Assembly: GCA_955652625.1 (NCBI GenBank)
Contig: CATPBM010000318.1
Coordinates: forward strand, 1 to 11,789
Length of the DNA: 11,789 bases
Direction of reading: 5' to 3'
Source of the DNA: an uncultured Steroidobacteraceae bacterium
Lineage (GTDB): Bacteria; Pseudomonadota; Gammaproteobacteria; Steroidobacterales; Steroidobacteraceae
The translations under genes and the position numbers were made by a program. Each line of letters begins with the position of its first letter. Within the stretch, counting starts at the first letter, position 1. Below are positions 1 through 7,373 of this stretch, piece after piece. The notes beneath the pieces are model-generated. The model was given only the letters and a program-made list of their open reading frames with translations, did not search any database and was not told where the DNA came from.

Positions 1-784
1 TGTCGCTTCGCTCGGACGTCGCGAGACGGGTTAGGAACGTATCCAACTCGGTTAGTAACTCTTGGCCTCTCTCGCCAGCGAGCGCCAAAAATCTGTCGCG
101 GGCTGCTTCCGAAAGCATTTCGTCAGACACGACCGTACGCTCGAAGTACACCGGTTCCGGAGTTACACGAAGTAGGTTGTGGACAAAATTGGCGGTCACA
201 ACAGCGAGAAACCGCCCCATCCGTTCGATTCGCTTTACATCAGCACCCTTAGGCACGTACGCCCGCGACAAGCAGCGAACGGTAATCGAATCGATAACTT
301 CCACCGACCCCGCTGCAACGAGCTCATCGAGCAGTGCATCGACATCCGCTCCGGGGCAGGCCGCCGCGACCAACTCACGGAAACTGCGCCGCGGAGAGCC
401 TGGTGTAGGAGCCAGATCCAACTCCAGGGCGAGCCCGTACGCTCCGGAAAATCCCGAATTCGTGTGCCAGACCGTAAGCAGGTTGGTTACCTGGTCGAGG
501 CTTACGGTGGCCCTCAGGCTGTGCGGTGCACCGGCCCGCGTCGCTTCGCGCAGCGCCTGCACATCGGATTTCGCAAGTCCCGCCACCACGGCAAGCCGCG
601 CATCGGTAGTGGCTCTTTTCTGTTCGGTCAGTCGCGCTTCGAGTGCCTGTATGTATGTGCGGCGCACAACACCGGCGATCTCTCCGGCGGAGATTCCGTA
701 TTCGAAAGCAACGCGCATGAGCGGCCGCACAAGTGCAGCGAACACGCTCAACACCGCTTCTTTCTCCCTGGCAGACTTATTCAT
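1..784 (-). CDS. DUF6502-like protein, predicted DNA-binding, C-terminus outside window
   Basis: An uninterrupted reading frame runs from an ATG at 784 leftward off the window edge; 261 codons are visible. I recognise it as resembling the DUF6502 family of uncharacterised gammaproteobacterial proteins, usually somewhat under 300 residues, so most of it is present. Residues about 12-48 (segment EYGISAGEIAGVVRR) and 61-79 (DARLAVVAGLAKSDVQALR) look like helix-turn-helix elements, followed by a mixed alpha/beta region. No signal peptide or membrane segment is seen, so it is probably cytoplasmic. Binding to DNA is inferred from these helices only. Its codons include AGA, CTA, TTA and ATA, unlike the strongly GC-biased genes beside it, which may indicate transfer or a different expression class. 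A TGA lies in frame upstream and there is no clear Shine-Dalgarno; a putative promoter sits at 811-839. It is 239 bp downstream of the dNTPase gene on the same strand and is probably a separate unit. Confidence 0.75.
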   Translation of the reverse strand, partial: MNKSAREKEAVLSVFAALVRPLMRVAFEYGISAGEIAGVVRRTYIQALEARLTEQKRATTDARLAVVAGLAKSDVQALREATRAGAPHSLRATVSLDQVTNLLTVWHTNSGFSGAYGLALELDLAPTPGSPRRSFRELVAAACPGADVDALLDELVAAGSVEVIDSITVRCLSRAYVPKGADVKRIERMGRFLAVVTANFVHNLLRVTPEPVYFERTVVSDEMLSEAARDRFLALAGERGQELLTELDTFLTRLATSERSD

Positions 785-803
785 GATCGTGAGTCTGTTG
801 TTG

Positions 804-838
804 TGACATAACTCTAGGCAGGTCAGCGACTTATGTCA
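804..838. repeat. 8-bp inverted repeat TGACATAA / TTATGTCA spanning the promoter
   Basis: TGACATAA at 804-811 and its exact reverse complement TTATGTCA at 831-838 flank the -10 region and spacer of the putative promoter, with 19 bp between the arms. The right arm overlaps the -35 box and the left arm lies at the expected transcription start. The placement suggests an operator, possibly for autoregulation by the DUF6502-like protein, but that function is inferred. Confidence 0.45.
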
Positions 839-839
839 A
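811..839 (-). promoter_or_regulatory. Putative sigma70 promoter of the DUF6502-like gene
   Basis: On the minus strand a perfect TTGACA (834-839) is followed by a 17-bp spacer and TAGAGT (811-816), which matches the -10 consensus at four of six bases. Transcription would begin near 804, leaving a leader of about 20 nt before the ATG at 784. The surroundings are AT-rich compared with the rest of the window. This is a sequence match only, but spacing and orientation fit the gene well. Confidence 0.55.
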
Positions 840-1023
840 TTAACAATGTTATGACCGAGCTGCGATTGATCGACCATTCAATGGATAAAGCCTATTTAAA
901 ATAGAGACTTACAGATGACAGAAATTGTCAAGCTAGCGTGTAGGACAACGGCCGCATTGCAGCAAGTTTCCAGGCGGGAAATCAGGGATTTAGCTGCGTA
1001 GGAGCACTCCGACGCGATTTGCG

Positions 1024-2205
1024 TCAGGTGCGTTCGGCGGGCTCGAAGAGCCTGCGGTGCTCGAGAATCGCGTAGCGATCGGTCATGCCGGCGATGTAAT
1101 CGGCGACCGCGCGCGCGCGACCGGCGCTGCCGTGTGAGCTTTCCGCCTGCAGCGCCTGGTCGCGATGCTCGCCGGGCATGAGACTCACGTCCTTGAAAAA
1201 TCCTTCGAACAATTGTTGCAACACGCGCCGCGCCTTGGAAGTCATGCGCAGCACCTTGTAGTGCCGATAGACGTGCTCGCGCAGGAACGCCTTGAGCTCG
1301 AGGTGCTCTTCGCGGCACTCGTCGCTGAGCACCGCGAGTGTCTGGCTGTGCGCGCGCACCTCCTCGATCGAGCGCGGCTGCAACTGCGCCAGCTGCGCGG
1401 CGGTGGTGCGAATGAAGTCGACGACGATGTGGTTGATCATGCGGCGGATGGTCTCGTGCACCAGGCGGCGCTCGCTCAAGGCCGGGTAGCGCGCCACCAC
1501 TGCGTCGTGCTGGCGCCGGAACGTGCGCACCTCGCGCAGCGCCGCCAGATCGAGCAGCTGCGCGCGAATGCCGTCGTCCACGTCGTGGTTGTTGTAGGCG
1601 ATCTCGTCGGCAAGGTTGGCTACCTGCGCCTCGAGCCCGGGCTGGCGGCGCTTGATGAAGCGCTCGCCGAGCTCGCCCAGCTCGCGCGCGTTGTGCAGCG
1701 AGCAGTGTTTGAGAATGCCTTCGCGGCACTCGAAGGTGAGGTTCAGGCCATCAAACTCCGCATAGCGCTCCTCGAGCTCGTCCACCACTCGCAGCGACTG
1801 CAGGTTGTGCTCGAAGCCGCCGTACTCGCGCATGCAATCATTCAGCGCATCCTGGCCGGCGTGCCCGAACGGAGTGTGGCCCAGGTCGTGGGCGAGACAG
1901 ATGGCCTCCGTCAGCGCCTCGTTCAGGCCCAGCGCCAGCGCCACGGAACGCGCGATCTGCGCCACTTCGATCGAATGGGTCACGCGCGTGCGGTACAGGT
2001 CGCCTTCATGGTTGACGAAGACCTGGGTCTTGTAGACCAGGCGCCGGAACGCGTTCGAATGGATGATGCGGTCGCGGTCGCGCTGGAACTCGCCGCGAAA
2101 CTCCGGCTTCGGCTCCGGGTAGCGCCGGCCATGGGACTGCTCGTCGTGTGCCGCATAGGGGGCGAGGGTCGCCGCCGGCGCGGGCGGATCCTTCACCGCG
2201 CTCAT
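1024..2205 (-). CDS. dgt: dGTPase-like deoxynucleotide triphosphohydrolase (HD domain)
   Basis: A predicted cytoplasmic HD-superfamily enzyme of 393 residues that hydrolyses a dNTP to a deoxynucleoside and triphosphate, affecting dNTP pools. The metal-binding signature is visible: H77 (RVTHSIEVA), the H106-D107 pair (CLAHDLGHTPFGHAG) and D200 (LADEIAYNNHDVDDG). The N-terminal RDRDRIIHSNAFRRL and YRTRVTHS segments are typical of the family. It is shorter than E. coli Dgt (about 505 residues) and matches the shorter subgroup common in other bacteria, so substrate preference (dGTP or several dNTPs) is open. The ATG at 2205 overlaps the aroB stop as ATGA, with GAGG about 10 nt upstream inside aroB, pointing to translational coupling. 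The frame continues open further upstream, but that part is an aroB shadow of low-complexity composition. Confidence 0.93.
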   Translation of the reverse strand: MSAVKDPPAPAATLAPYAAHDEQSHGRRYPEPKPEFRGEFQRDRDRIIHSNAFRRLVYKTQVFVNHEGDLYRTRVTHSIEVAQIARSVALALGLNEALTEAICLAHDLGHTPFGHAGQDALNDCMREYGGFEHNLQSLRVVDELEERYAEFDGLNLTFECREGILKHCSLHNARELGELGERFIKRRQPGLEAQVANLADEIAYNNHDVDDGIRAQLLDLAALREVRTFRRQHDAVVARYPALSERRLVHETIRRMINHIVVDFIRTTAAQLAQLQPRSIEEVRAHSQTLAVLSDECREEHLELKAFLREHVYRHYKVLRMTSKARRVLQQLFEGFFKDVSLMPGEHRDQALQAESSHGSAGRARAVADYIAGMTDRYAILEHRRLFEPAERT

Positions 2206-3278
2206 CCGCAGTGCGCCTCGAGCGTGCGCGCCAGCGCCGGGGCGGGATAGTCCGCGGTCACGAACGCCTCCCCGATCCGGCGCAGCAGCACCAGGCGCAG
2301 CCGCCCGCCGAGCACTTTCTTGTCGATGCGCATGTGCTCGAGTGCGGCTTGCGCGGTTACCGAGGCGCTGCGGGTGGGCAGGCCGGCACGCTCGATGAGC
2401 GCGCGCACGCGCTCCGCGTCCGCAGCCGCCAGCAGCCCGCAGGCGCTCGACATGGCGGCCGCCATGACCAGTCCCGCACCCACCGCCTCCCCGTGCAGCC
2501 ACTCCTTATAGGAGGTGGCGGACTCGAGCGCGTGCCCGAAGGTATGGCCGAGATTTAGCAATGCCCGCTCACCCTGCTCGCGCTCGTCGCGGCCGACGAT
2601 CTCCGCCTTGATTTCGCAGGAGCGGCGGATGACATGGGCCAGCGCCGCAGCGTCCCCGGCCAGCACTTCATCGAGATGCGCCTCCAGCCACTCGAAGAGT
2701 GGCGCATCGCAGATGAGCCCGTACTTGATGACCTCGGAGAGCCCTGCGCGCAGCTCGCGCGCCGGCAGGGTAGCGAGGGCGCGCGTGTCGCTGACGACGA
2801 GCGCGGGCTGATGGAAGGCGCCGATCAGATTCTTGCCCCCCGGGTGGTTGACGCCGGTCTTGCCGCCCACCGCGGAGTCCACCTGCGCCAGCAACGTCGT
2901 GGGCAGCTGCACGAGGGTGACGCCGCGCTGGTAGGAGGCGGCCGCAAAACCGGCCAGGTCCCCGACCACCCCGCCGCCCAAGGCGAGCACGGCGCAGTCG
3001 CGGGCGAAGTGGTTGGCGATGAGCACGTCAAGGATGCGCGCCATGTTGGCGAGCGTCTTGTGCGCCTCGCCGTCGGGCAGCAGGACTTCGAGGATGCGGC
3101 GCCCGCTTAAGGCTGCCGTGAGCTGCGGCAGGTACAGGGGCGCAACGGTGGTGTTGCTGACGATGAGCACCTCGCGGGCCGCCAGCCGCTCACGGAACAG
3201 ATCCGCGCGGCCGATGAGCCCGGCACCCACCAGGATCGGGTAGCTGCGGGTTGCGAGTGAGACGTTCAGGATGTCCAC
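2202..3278 (-). CDS. aroB: 3-dehydroquinate synthase
   Basis: AroB converts 3-deoxy-D-arabino-heptulosonate 7-phosphate to 3-dehydroquinate, the second step of the shikimate pathway, using NAD+ and a divalent metal. The sequence shows the NAD-binding GGGVVGDLAGF near residue 100, PTTLLAQVDSAVGGKTGVN near 125-143, GGKNLIGAFHQP, and the metal-ligand segments SEVIKYG, LNLGHTFGHALE and HGEAVGAG. The length, 358 residues, is normal. The start is uncertain. I chose the GTG at 3278 because it places the family-typical opening LNVSLATRSYPI at the N-terminus. The only other upstream start in frame is TTG at 3302, immediately preceded by GAGGG and by an in-frame TGA; neither has an ideally spaced ribosome binding site. 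It lies 65 bp after aroK and its stop overlaps the next gene's start by 4 bp, so aroK, aroB and the dNTPase gene are probably co-transcribed. Confidence 0.95.
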   Translation of the reverse strand: MDILNVSLATRSYPILVGAGLIGRADLFRERLAAREVLIVSNTTVAPLYLPQLTAALSGRRILEVLLPDGEAHKTLANMARILDVLIANHFARDCAVLALGGGVVGDLAGFAAASYQRGVTLVQLPTTLLAQVDSAVGGKTGVNHPGGKNLIGAFHQPALVVSDTRALATLPARELRAGLSEVIKYGLICDAPLFEWLEAHLDEVLAGDAAALAHVIRRSCEIKAEIVGRDEREQGERALLNLGHTFGHALESATSYKEWLHGEAVGAGLVMAAAMSSACGLLAAADAERVRALIERAGLPTRSASVTAQAALEHMRIDKKVLGGRLRLVLLRRIGEAFVTADYPAPALARTLEAHCG

Positions 3279-3343
3279 GGTGTGCGTGCGGCGCCGATAC
3301 AACCCTCAGGCACAGCGCGCGCCGTGAGTATACGTGAGGGGCC

Positions 3344-3871
3344 TCAGCCGCGCGCCGCGGCGAGCTCGCGCAGCACCTGCTCGGCCACGTGCTGCACGCG
3401 TCGCCGGTCGGTCGACACCACGACATCGGCGATCTCCCCGTACAGGGGCGAGCGCACGTCCATGAGTTCCCCGAGCCGCACGGCCGCGTCTGCACCGGGT
3501 GCGAGCAGTGGGCGCTTCCTGCCGTGGCGCACGCGATCGGCCTGTTGGGCCACCGAGGTCTGCAGGTAAACCACGCAGCCGCGAGCGGCGAGATGGCGGC
3601 GGTTCTCGGGGAGCAGCACGGCACCGCCGCCGGTGGCGAGCACGATGCCGTCCATGGCGGTGAGCGCCTCGATGGCCTCGCGCTCGCGCTGGCGAAAGCC
3701 CGCCTCGCCTTCTTTCTCGAATATGAACGGAATGTCGACCCCGGTGCGCCGCTCGATCTCCGCGTCGCTGTCGTAGAAAGGCAGATCCAGGGTGCGCGCG
3801 AGCTGGCGGCCGACAGCCGTCTTGCCCGAGCCCATCGGCCCGATGAGGAATACGCTGGTCTTGCCGCGCAT
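3344..3871 (-). CDS. aroK: Shikimate kinase
   Basis: A cytoplasmic kinase of 175 residues that phosphorylates shikimate at the 3-hydroxyl using ATP, the fifth step of chorismate synthesis. The Walker A loop GPMGSGKT is at residues 11-18. Shikimate-binding residues are in DSD (34-36) and FRQRE (59-63), the GGG motif is at 81-83, and the lid arginine is in RKRPLL near R120. The length is typical. aroK followed by aroB just after pilQ is a widespread gammaproteobacterial order. The ATG at 3871 lies only 20 nt past the T run of a hairpin at 3891-3921, so some transcripts from the pil genes may end before aroK. No strong Shine-Dalgarno or separate promoter is apparent. The encoded start MRGKTSVFLIGPMGSGKT agrees with family N-termini. 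Confidence 0.95.
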   Translation of the reverse strand: MRGKTSVFLIGPMGSGKTAVGRQLARTLDLPFYDSDAEIERRTGVDIPFIFEKEGEAGFRQREREAIEALTAMDGIVLATGGGAVLLPENRRHLAARGCVVYLQTSVAQQADRVRHGRKRPLLAPGADAAVRLGELMDVRSPLYGEIADVVVSTDRRRVQHVAEQVLRELAAARG

Positions 3872-3890
3872 GCGTGCCGACAGGATACCT

Positions 3891-3921
3891 AAAATAGCGC
3901 GGCCGCCTTGAAGGCGGCCGC
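3891..3921 (-). terminator. Probable intrinsic terminator or attenuator after pilQ
   Basis: Between the pilQ stop and the aroK start, the minus strand has a perfect 9-bp all-GC stem, GCGGCCGCC paired with GGCGGCCGC (3899-3907 and 3913-3921), around a 5-nt loop. After GCTA (3895-3898) comes TTTT (3891-3894). The stem is very stable but the T tract is short and interrupted, so read-through into aroK and aroB is likely. It separates the pilus genes from the shikimate genes. Confidence 0.6.
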
Positions 3922-3947
3922 ACCGGTCTCGCTCAAGGCCTCTGGCG

Positions 3948-6155
3948 TCAGTTGTAGACGTTGACGCCCTCGCGCACGATCTTCGGGGTGATGAAGATCA
4001 TGAGCTCGTCCTTGTCGTCCTTGTGAATGGTGTTCTTGAACAGGTGACCCAGGATCGGAATGTCGCCAAGGTAGGGCACCTTAGTGTCGTCCTCGCGCTG
4101 CGTGGTCTGCAGGATGCCGCCGAGCACCACGGTCTGCCCGTCGTTCACCAGCACCTGGGTCGCGATCTCGCGCGTGTCGATGGAGGGCACGTTCACCCCG
4201 CCCGAGGCCACCACCACCGTGCCGACGCTGTCATCCTTGACGTCGAGGTCGAGGATGATGCGATTGTCGGGGGTGATCTGCGGCGTCACCTTCAATGAGA
4301 GCACCGCCTTCTTGAACTGAATGGTGGTCGCGCCGCTGGAGGCGGACTGCTGGTAGGGGATTTCCACGCCCTGCTCGATCGTCGCCTCCTTCTGGTTCGC
4401 GGTGATGACACGCGGGGAGGAGATGATGTTTGCCTGGGTCTCGGCCTGCGCCGCGGACAGCTCCAGGTCGACCAGGAAGTTGGCGCCGAGGATCCCCAAC
4501 GCGATGGAGCCGGCCGGAGTGCCGACCGGCAGGTTGACGTTGTAGCGGTTGGCCGCCGGCGGGATCCCGAACGTCGAGTTCGGCACGAGCACCGGCGCTC
4601 CCGGCGGGACAAGGCGTGAGTTGAACGCGTTCTGGTTGAGGGCGGTGTTGATCGCGTTCTGGCCGGTGATGTAAGTGTTGGTCATGTTGTCGGTACCGGC
4701 AGCCGTGCCGGCGGTGCTCACCAACCCGTTCTGGCCGCTCTTCTGCCAATTGGTGAGCCCGAAGCGCGCCCCGAGCTGACGCTCGAAGTCGTTGTTGACA
4801 ATGACGATGCGCGCCTCGATGAGCACCTGGCGCACCGGGATGTCGAGTGTCGCCACCAGGCGGCGAATGTCCGCGATGCGGTCGGTGGTGTCCTGCAGCA
4901 GCAGGGTGTTGGTGCGCTCATCGACGGCCACGCTGCCGCGCGTGGACAGGAGCGAATTGGTCTGCGTCTTGATGAGCCCTTCCATGTCCTTCGCCTTGGC
5001 GTAGTTCACCTGCAGGTACTCCGAGCGCAGCGGCGCCAGCTCCTGCACGTCCTTGCGCGCCGCCAGCTCCGCCTTCTCGTGGGCGGCGAGCTCAGCCTGC
5101 GGGGCGACGATGATGACGTTGTCCTGCTTGCGCTTGTCGAGGCCCTTGGTGCGCAGCACGATATCCAGCGCCTGGTCCCAGGGGACGTTCTGCAGGCGCA
5201 GCGTCACGTTGCCGCTCACCGAGTCGCTCACCACGATGTTCTGCCCGCTGGCATCGGCCAGCAGCTGCAGCACCGCGCGCGTCTCGATGTCCTGGAAGTT
5301 CAGCGTCAGGCGCTCGCCGGTGTACACCGGCTTCTCGTCCTGGGCGGCGGTGGCCTTGCGCCGTGGCGCCACCTCGACCACGTACTGATCGTCAGACTGG
5401 TAGGCGAGCTGCTCGAAGTCCCCATTGGCGCTGATCGAGATGCGCGAGCCGTTGCCCACGCGGGCCACGTCGAAGCTGCTGACCGGCGTGCCGTAGTCGG
5501 TCGCGTCGTAGCGGCGCATGAGGTTGGCCGGCACGCTGGCGTCGCTGAAGTCGACGACGACCTGGCTGCCGACCTGGTGCAGGTTGATGCGGATATGCGG
5601 ATCGGAGAGCTTCACGACCACGCGGCCGGCGCCGTCGGCGCTGCGGCGGAAGTCGATGGCGCGCAGCTCGCGTACGCCGCCGCCGCTGGAGGCCGCGGCG
5701 CTGCTGCGCGCGGGGCCCACCCCGGAGCTCGCGGCAGTGGCGCCGCCGAGCATGACGATGACGGTGTTGCCGTCGACGCGCGTGTCGTAGGGCACGAGCT
5801 TGTCGAGGTTCAGCACCAGGCGCGTGCGGTCCTTGGCCTCGGCCGCGACGATGGTGTCAAGACCCGAGGCGTGCACGTCGATGCGCCGCGAGGGCAGCGC
5901 CAGCGTGGTGTTCGGCAAGTCGAAGGAAATGCGCGCCGGGTTGTCGATCGTGAACGACAAGGGCTGCGGCGCCGGGCCCGACAGGCGCAGGGTGAGCTGC
6001 AGCTGCTGTCCGGGCAGGGGCTGCACGTCGATGGCCTGCAGCGCGGGTTGATCCGCGGCGCGTGCCGGTGCTCCCGGGGCTAAGCCGAGCACTCCTGCGA
6101 CCACGACCCAGGCGGCCGTGCTGAGGAAGCGATTCTTGAGACTGGAGGCGTGCAT
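3948..6155 (-). CDS. pilQ: Type IV pilus secretin PilQ
   Basis: PilQ forms the outer-membrane ring through which the type IV pilus leaves the cell. The 735-residue precursor begins with a signal peptide, residues 1-33, with likely cleavage after ARA. Two AMIN-type peptidoglycan-binding domains follow (about 38-130 and 165-275), then an STN/N0 domain (about 285-355, including the QDIETRAVLQLLADASGQNI stretch), an N1/NolW domain (about 380-445) and the secretin pore domain (about 450-732). The pore domain contains the conserved VPYLGDIPILGHLFK and ends in DELMIFITPKIV. An Asn/Thr/Gly-rich insertion of about 60 residues lies early in the pore domain near position 475. AGGGAG is placed 8 nt before the ATG at 6155. 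It sits 23 bp after pilP as the last gene of pilMNOPQ, and a hairpin follows it. Confidence 0.97.
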   Translation of the reverse strand: MHASSLKNRFLSTAAWVVVAGVLGLAPGAPARAADQPALQAIDVQPLPGQQLQLTLRLSGPAPQPLSFTIDNPARISFDLPNTTLALPSRRIDVHASGLDTIVAAEAKDRTRLVLNLDKLVPYDTRVDGNTVIVMLGGATAASSGVGPARSSAAASSGGGVRELRAIDFRRSADGAGRVVVKLSDPHIRINLHQVGSQVVVDFSDASVPANLMRRYDATDYGTPVSSFDVARVGNGSRISISANGDFEQLAYQSDDQYVVEVAPRRKATAAQDEKPVYTGERLTLNFQDIETRAVLQLLADASGQNIVVSDSVSGNVTLRLQNVPWDQALDIVLRTKGLDKRKQDNVIIVAPQAELAAHEKAELAARKDVQELAPLRSEYLQVNYAKAKDMEGLIKTQTNSLLSTRGSVAVDERTNTLLLQDTTDRIADIRRLVATLDIPVRQVLIEARIVIVNNDFERQLGARFGLTNWQKSGQNGLVSTAGTAAGTDNMTNTYITGQNAINTALNQNAFNSRLVPPGAPVLVPNSTFGIPPAANRYNVNLPVGTPAGSIALGILGANFLVDLELSAAQAETQANIISSPRVITANQKEATIEQGVEIPYQQSASSGATTIQFKKAVLSLKVTPQITPDNRIILDLDVKDDSVGTVVVASGGVNVPSIDTREIATQVLVNDGQTVVLGGILQTTQREDDTKVPYLGDIPILGHLFKNTIHKDDKDELMIFITPKIVREGVNVYN

Positions 6156-6178
6156 TTATGAGACTCCCTGCTGGACCG

Positions 6179-6709
6179 TTACTCGTTTAAGCCGAGCGCT
6201 GCGGGGCGCTCCATGTAGCCGCCGAGACTGTCCGGAACGATTTCAACGAGACTAATCTTGGAGGGCGTGATGTCGGTGATCTTGCCTTCGGCCTGACCCA
6301 TGTGGTTGCCGCTGGTCACGCGATGCACCAGGCCGTCCTTGGTTTCAACGAGGCCGAACATATGCCCGCCGAGGCGCAGTGTGCCGACCATCCTTAATGT
6401 GTCGAGCGAATACTGTTCGAGGAACTCGCGGTTGCGCTTCTGATCCGGGCGGATGCCGGCCAGCCCCGCGCCCGACCCCGGGCTGCTGGGCAGGAACGGC
6501 GAGCGCATATCGGAAGCCGCGTATACGAAGCTTTCGTACGGCTTGATCTCCGGCAGCGGCTCGACGCGTCCGCCGGGCTCCTTCTTGGTGTCCTCGACGA
6601 AGCGCTGCAGCTCATCGTCGGCACTCGAGCACGCGCTGAGTGCCGCGTACACGCACGCGAGAGCTGCGCAGGTGAGGCGAAATCCGATTCGGTTTGAGAG
6701 CTTATGCAT
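6179..6709 (-). CDS. pilP: Type IV pilus assembly lipoprotein PilP
   Basis: An inner-membrane lipoprotein of 176 residues that links the PilN-PilO complex to the N-terminal domains of PilQ. The N-terminus has basic residues, a hydrophobic stretch (12-25) and the lipobox LSAC with the lipidated cysteine at 27. An extended linker follows, then the family segment FVYAASDMRSPFLP and a C-terminal beta-rich domain (LRMVGTLRLGG, VHRVTSGNHMGQAEGKITDI). The ATG at 6709 gives exactly this lipoprotein signal; the frame is open further upstream, but that part overlaps pilO and lacks such features. It starts 7 bp after the pilO stop. The size matches typical PilP proteins. Confidence 0.95.
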   Translation of the reverse strand: MHKLSNRIGFRLTCAALACVYAALSACSSADDELQRFVEDTKKEPGGRVEPLPEIKPYESFVYAASDMRSPFLPSSPGSGAGLAGIRPDQKRNREFLEQYSLDTLRMVGTLRLGGHMFGLVETKDGLVHRVTSGNHMGQAEGKITDITPSKISLVEIVPDSLGGYMERPAALGLNE

Positions 6710-6716
6710 GGGTGCG

Positions 6717-7373
6717 TCAGCCTGCAGGCTTCGGGCGGTGAGTGACGTCCTTTTTCTTATCTGCCTCGCCCGCGGCAATCTCATTCTCATCCATATAGCG
6801 GTAGGTCTTCGCCGTGAGCTCGAGCGACAACTGGTCGTAGGCGTCCTTGTTGTCGGGCTTGATGTCGATGTCATGCAGCGTGACGATGCGCGGCAGCGCC
6901 GCGATGCCGCTCACGAACTCCCCGAACTGGTGGTAGCTGCCGCTGAGGCGGATCTTGATGGGCAGCTCTGCGTAAAAGTCCTTCTTCTGCTCGGGCTCGG
7001 GCTGGAACAGCTTCTCCTGCAGACCCGCACCGAGGCCGGTCTGGGAGATGTCAACCAGCAGGCTCGGCACCTCGGTCTTGCCCGGCAGCTGCCGCAGCAG
7101 CGCGCCGAAGGAGCGCTCGATGTCTTTCAGCTGCTGCTTGTAGACCTCGAGATTCACCGCCTTGGCGTGCTTGTCGCGAAACTGCTGGCGCAGCGCCTGC
7201 TCCTCGGCCTTGCGCCGCTGCAGTTCCGGGCGCTGCTCGTTCCACACGAAAAAGTAGATGAGGCCGAGCGCCAGCACGACGAAGGCGAGTCCGACCGCGC
7301 CGGCGCGGAACGGCAGCGGCCAGCGGCCCGGATCGCGCGGATCGAGGGACCGCAGTTCTTCCGCGAGGTTCAT
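6717..7373 (-). CDS. pilO: Type IV pilus inner-membrane alignment protein PilO
   Basis: A bitopic inner-membrane protein of 218 residues that pairs with PilN and binds PilP in the pilus alignment complex. A short cytoplasmic N-terminus (1-23) precedes one membrane helix (about 24-44). A periplasmic coiled coil rich in Glu, Lys and Gln follows (about 46-95), then a ferredoxin-like domain with the family segments VDISQTGL, FYAELPIKIRLSGSYHQFGEF and ALPRIVTLHDIDI. The C-terminus is Lys-rich. The ATG at 7373 overlaps the pilN stop as ATGA, with GGGAG 7 nt upstream, so translation is probably coupled to pilN. Confidence 0.95.
   Translation of the reverse strand: MNLAEELRSLDPRDPGRWPLPFRAGAVGLAFVVLALGLIYFFVWNEQRPELQRRKAEEQALRQQFRDKHAKAVNLEVYKQQLKDIERSFGALLRQLPGKTEVPSLLVDISQTGLGAGLQEKLFQPEPEQKKDFYAELPIKIRLSGSYHQFGEFVSGIAALPRIVTLHDIDIKPDNKDAYDQLSLELTAKTYRYMDENEIAAGEADKKKDVTHRPKPAG

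Larger units (their letters stand above)
785..1023. other. AT-rich intergenic region between dNTPase gene and DUF6502-like gene
   Basis: These 239 bp contain no convincing gene. They hold the promoter and inverted repeat described separately, a second TGACA-N5-TGTCA inverted repeat at 916-930, an AT-rich palindrome at 892-904 (CTATTT-A-AAATAG), and two short GC hairpins just past the dNTPase stop: 1001-1010 (GGAG-CA-CTCC) and 1011-1025 (GACGC-GATTT-GCGTC). Neither GC hairpin is followed by a T tract on the minus strand, so I do not call an intrinsic terminator. Confidence 0.5.

Noticed and set aside
177..811. Two overlapping plus-strand frames of about 210 codons at the left end
   Set aside because: They are antisense to the DUF6502-like gene, whose protein is far more natural in composition; they were the only frames apparent until the edge-truncated minus-strand gene was read.
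1001..1025. Intrinsic terminator after the dNTPase gene
   Set aside because: Two short inverted repeats are present but no T tract follows on the minus strand.
5079..6083. Plus-strand frame opposite pilQ, and similar frames opposite dgt, aroB, pilN and pilO
   Set aside because: Each is complementary to an identified gene and is dominated by His, Val, Ala and Arg repeats typical of GC-rich shadows.
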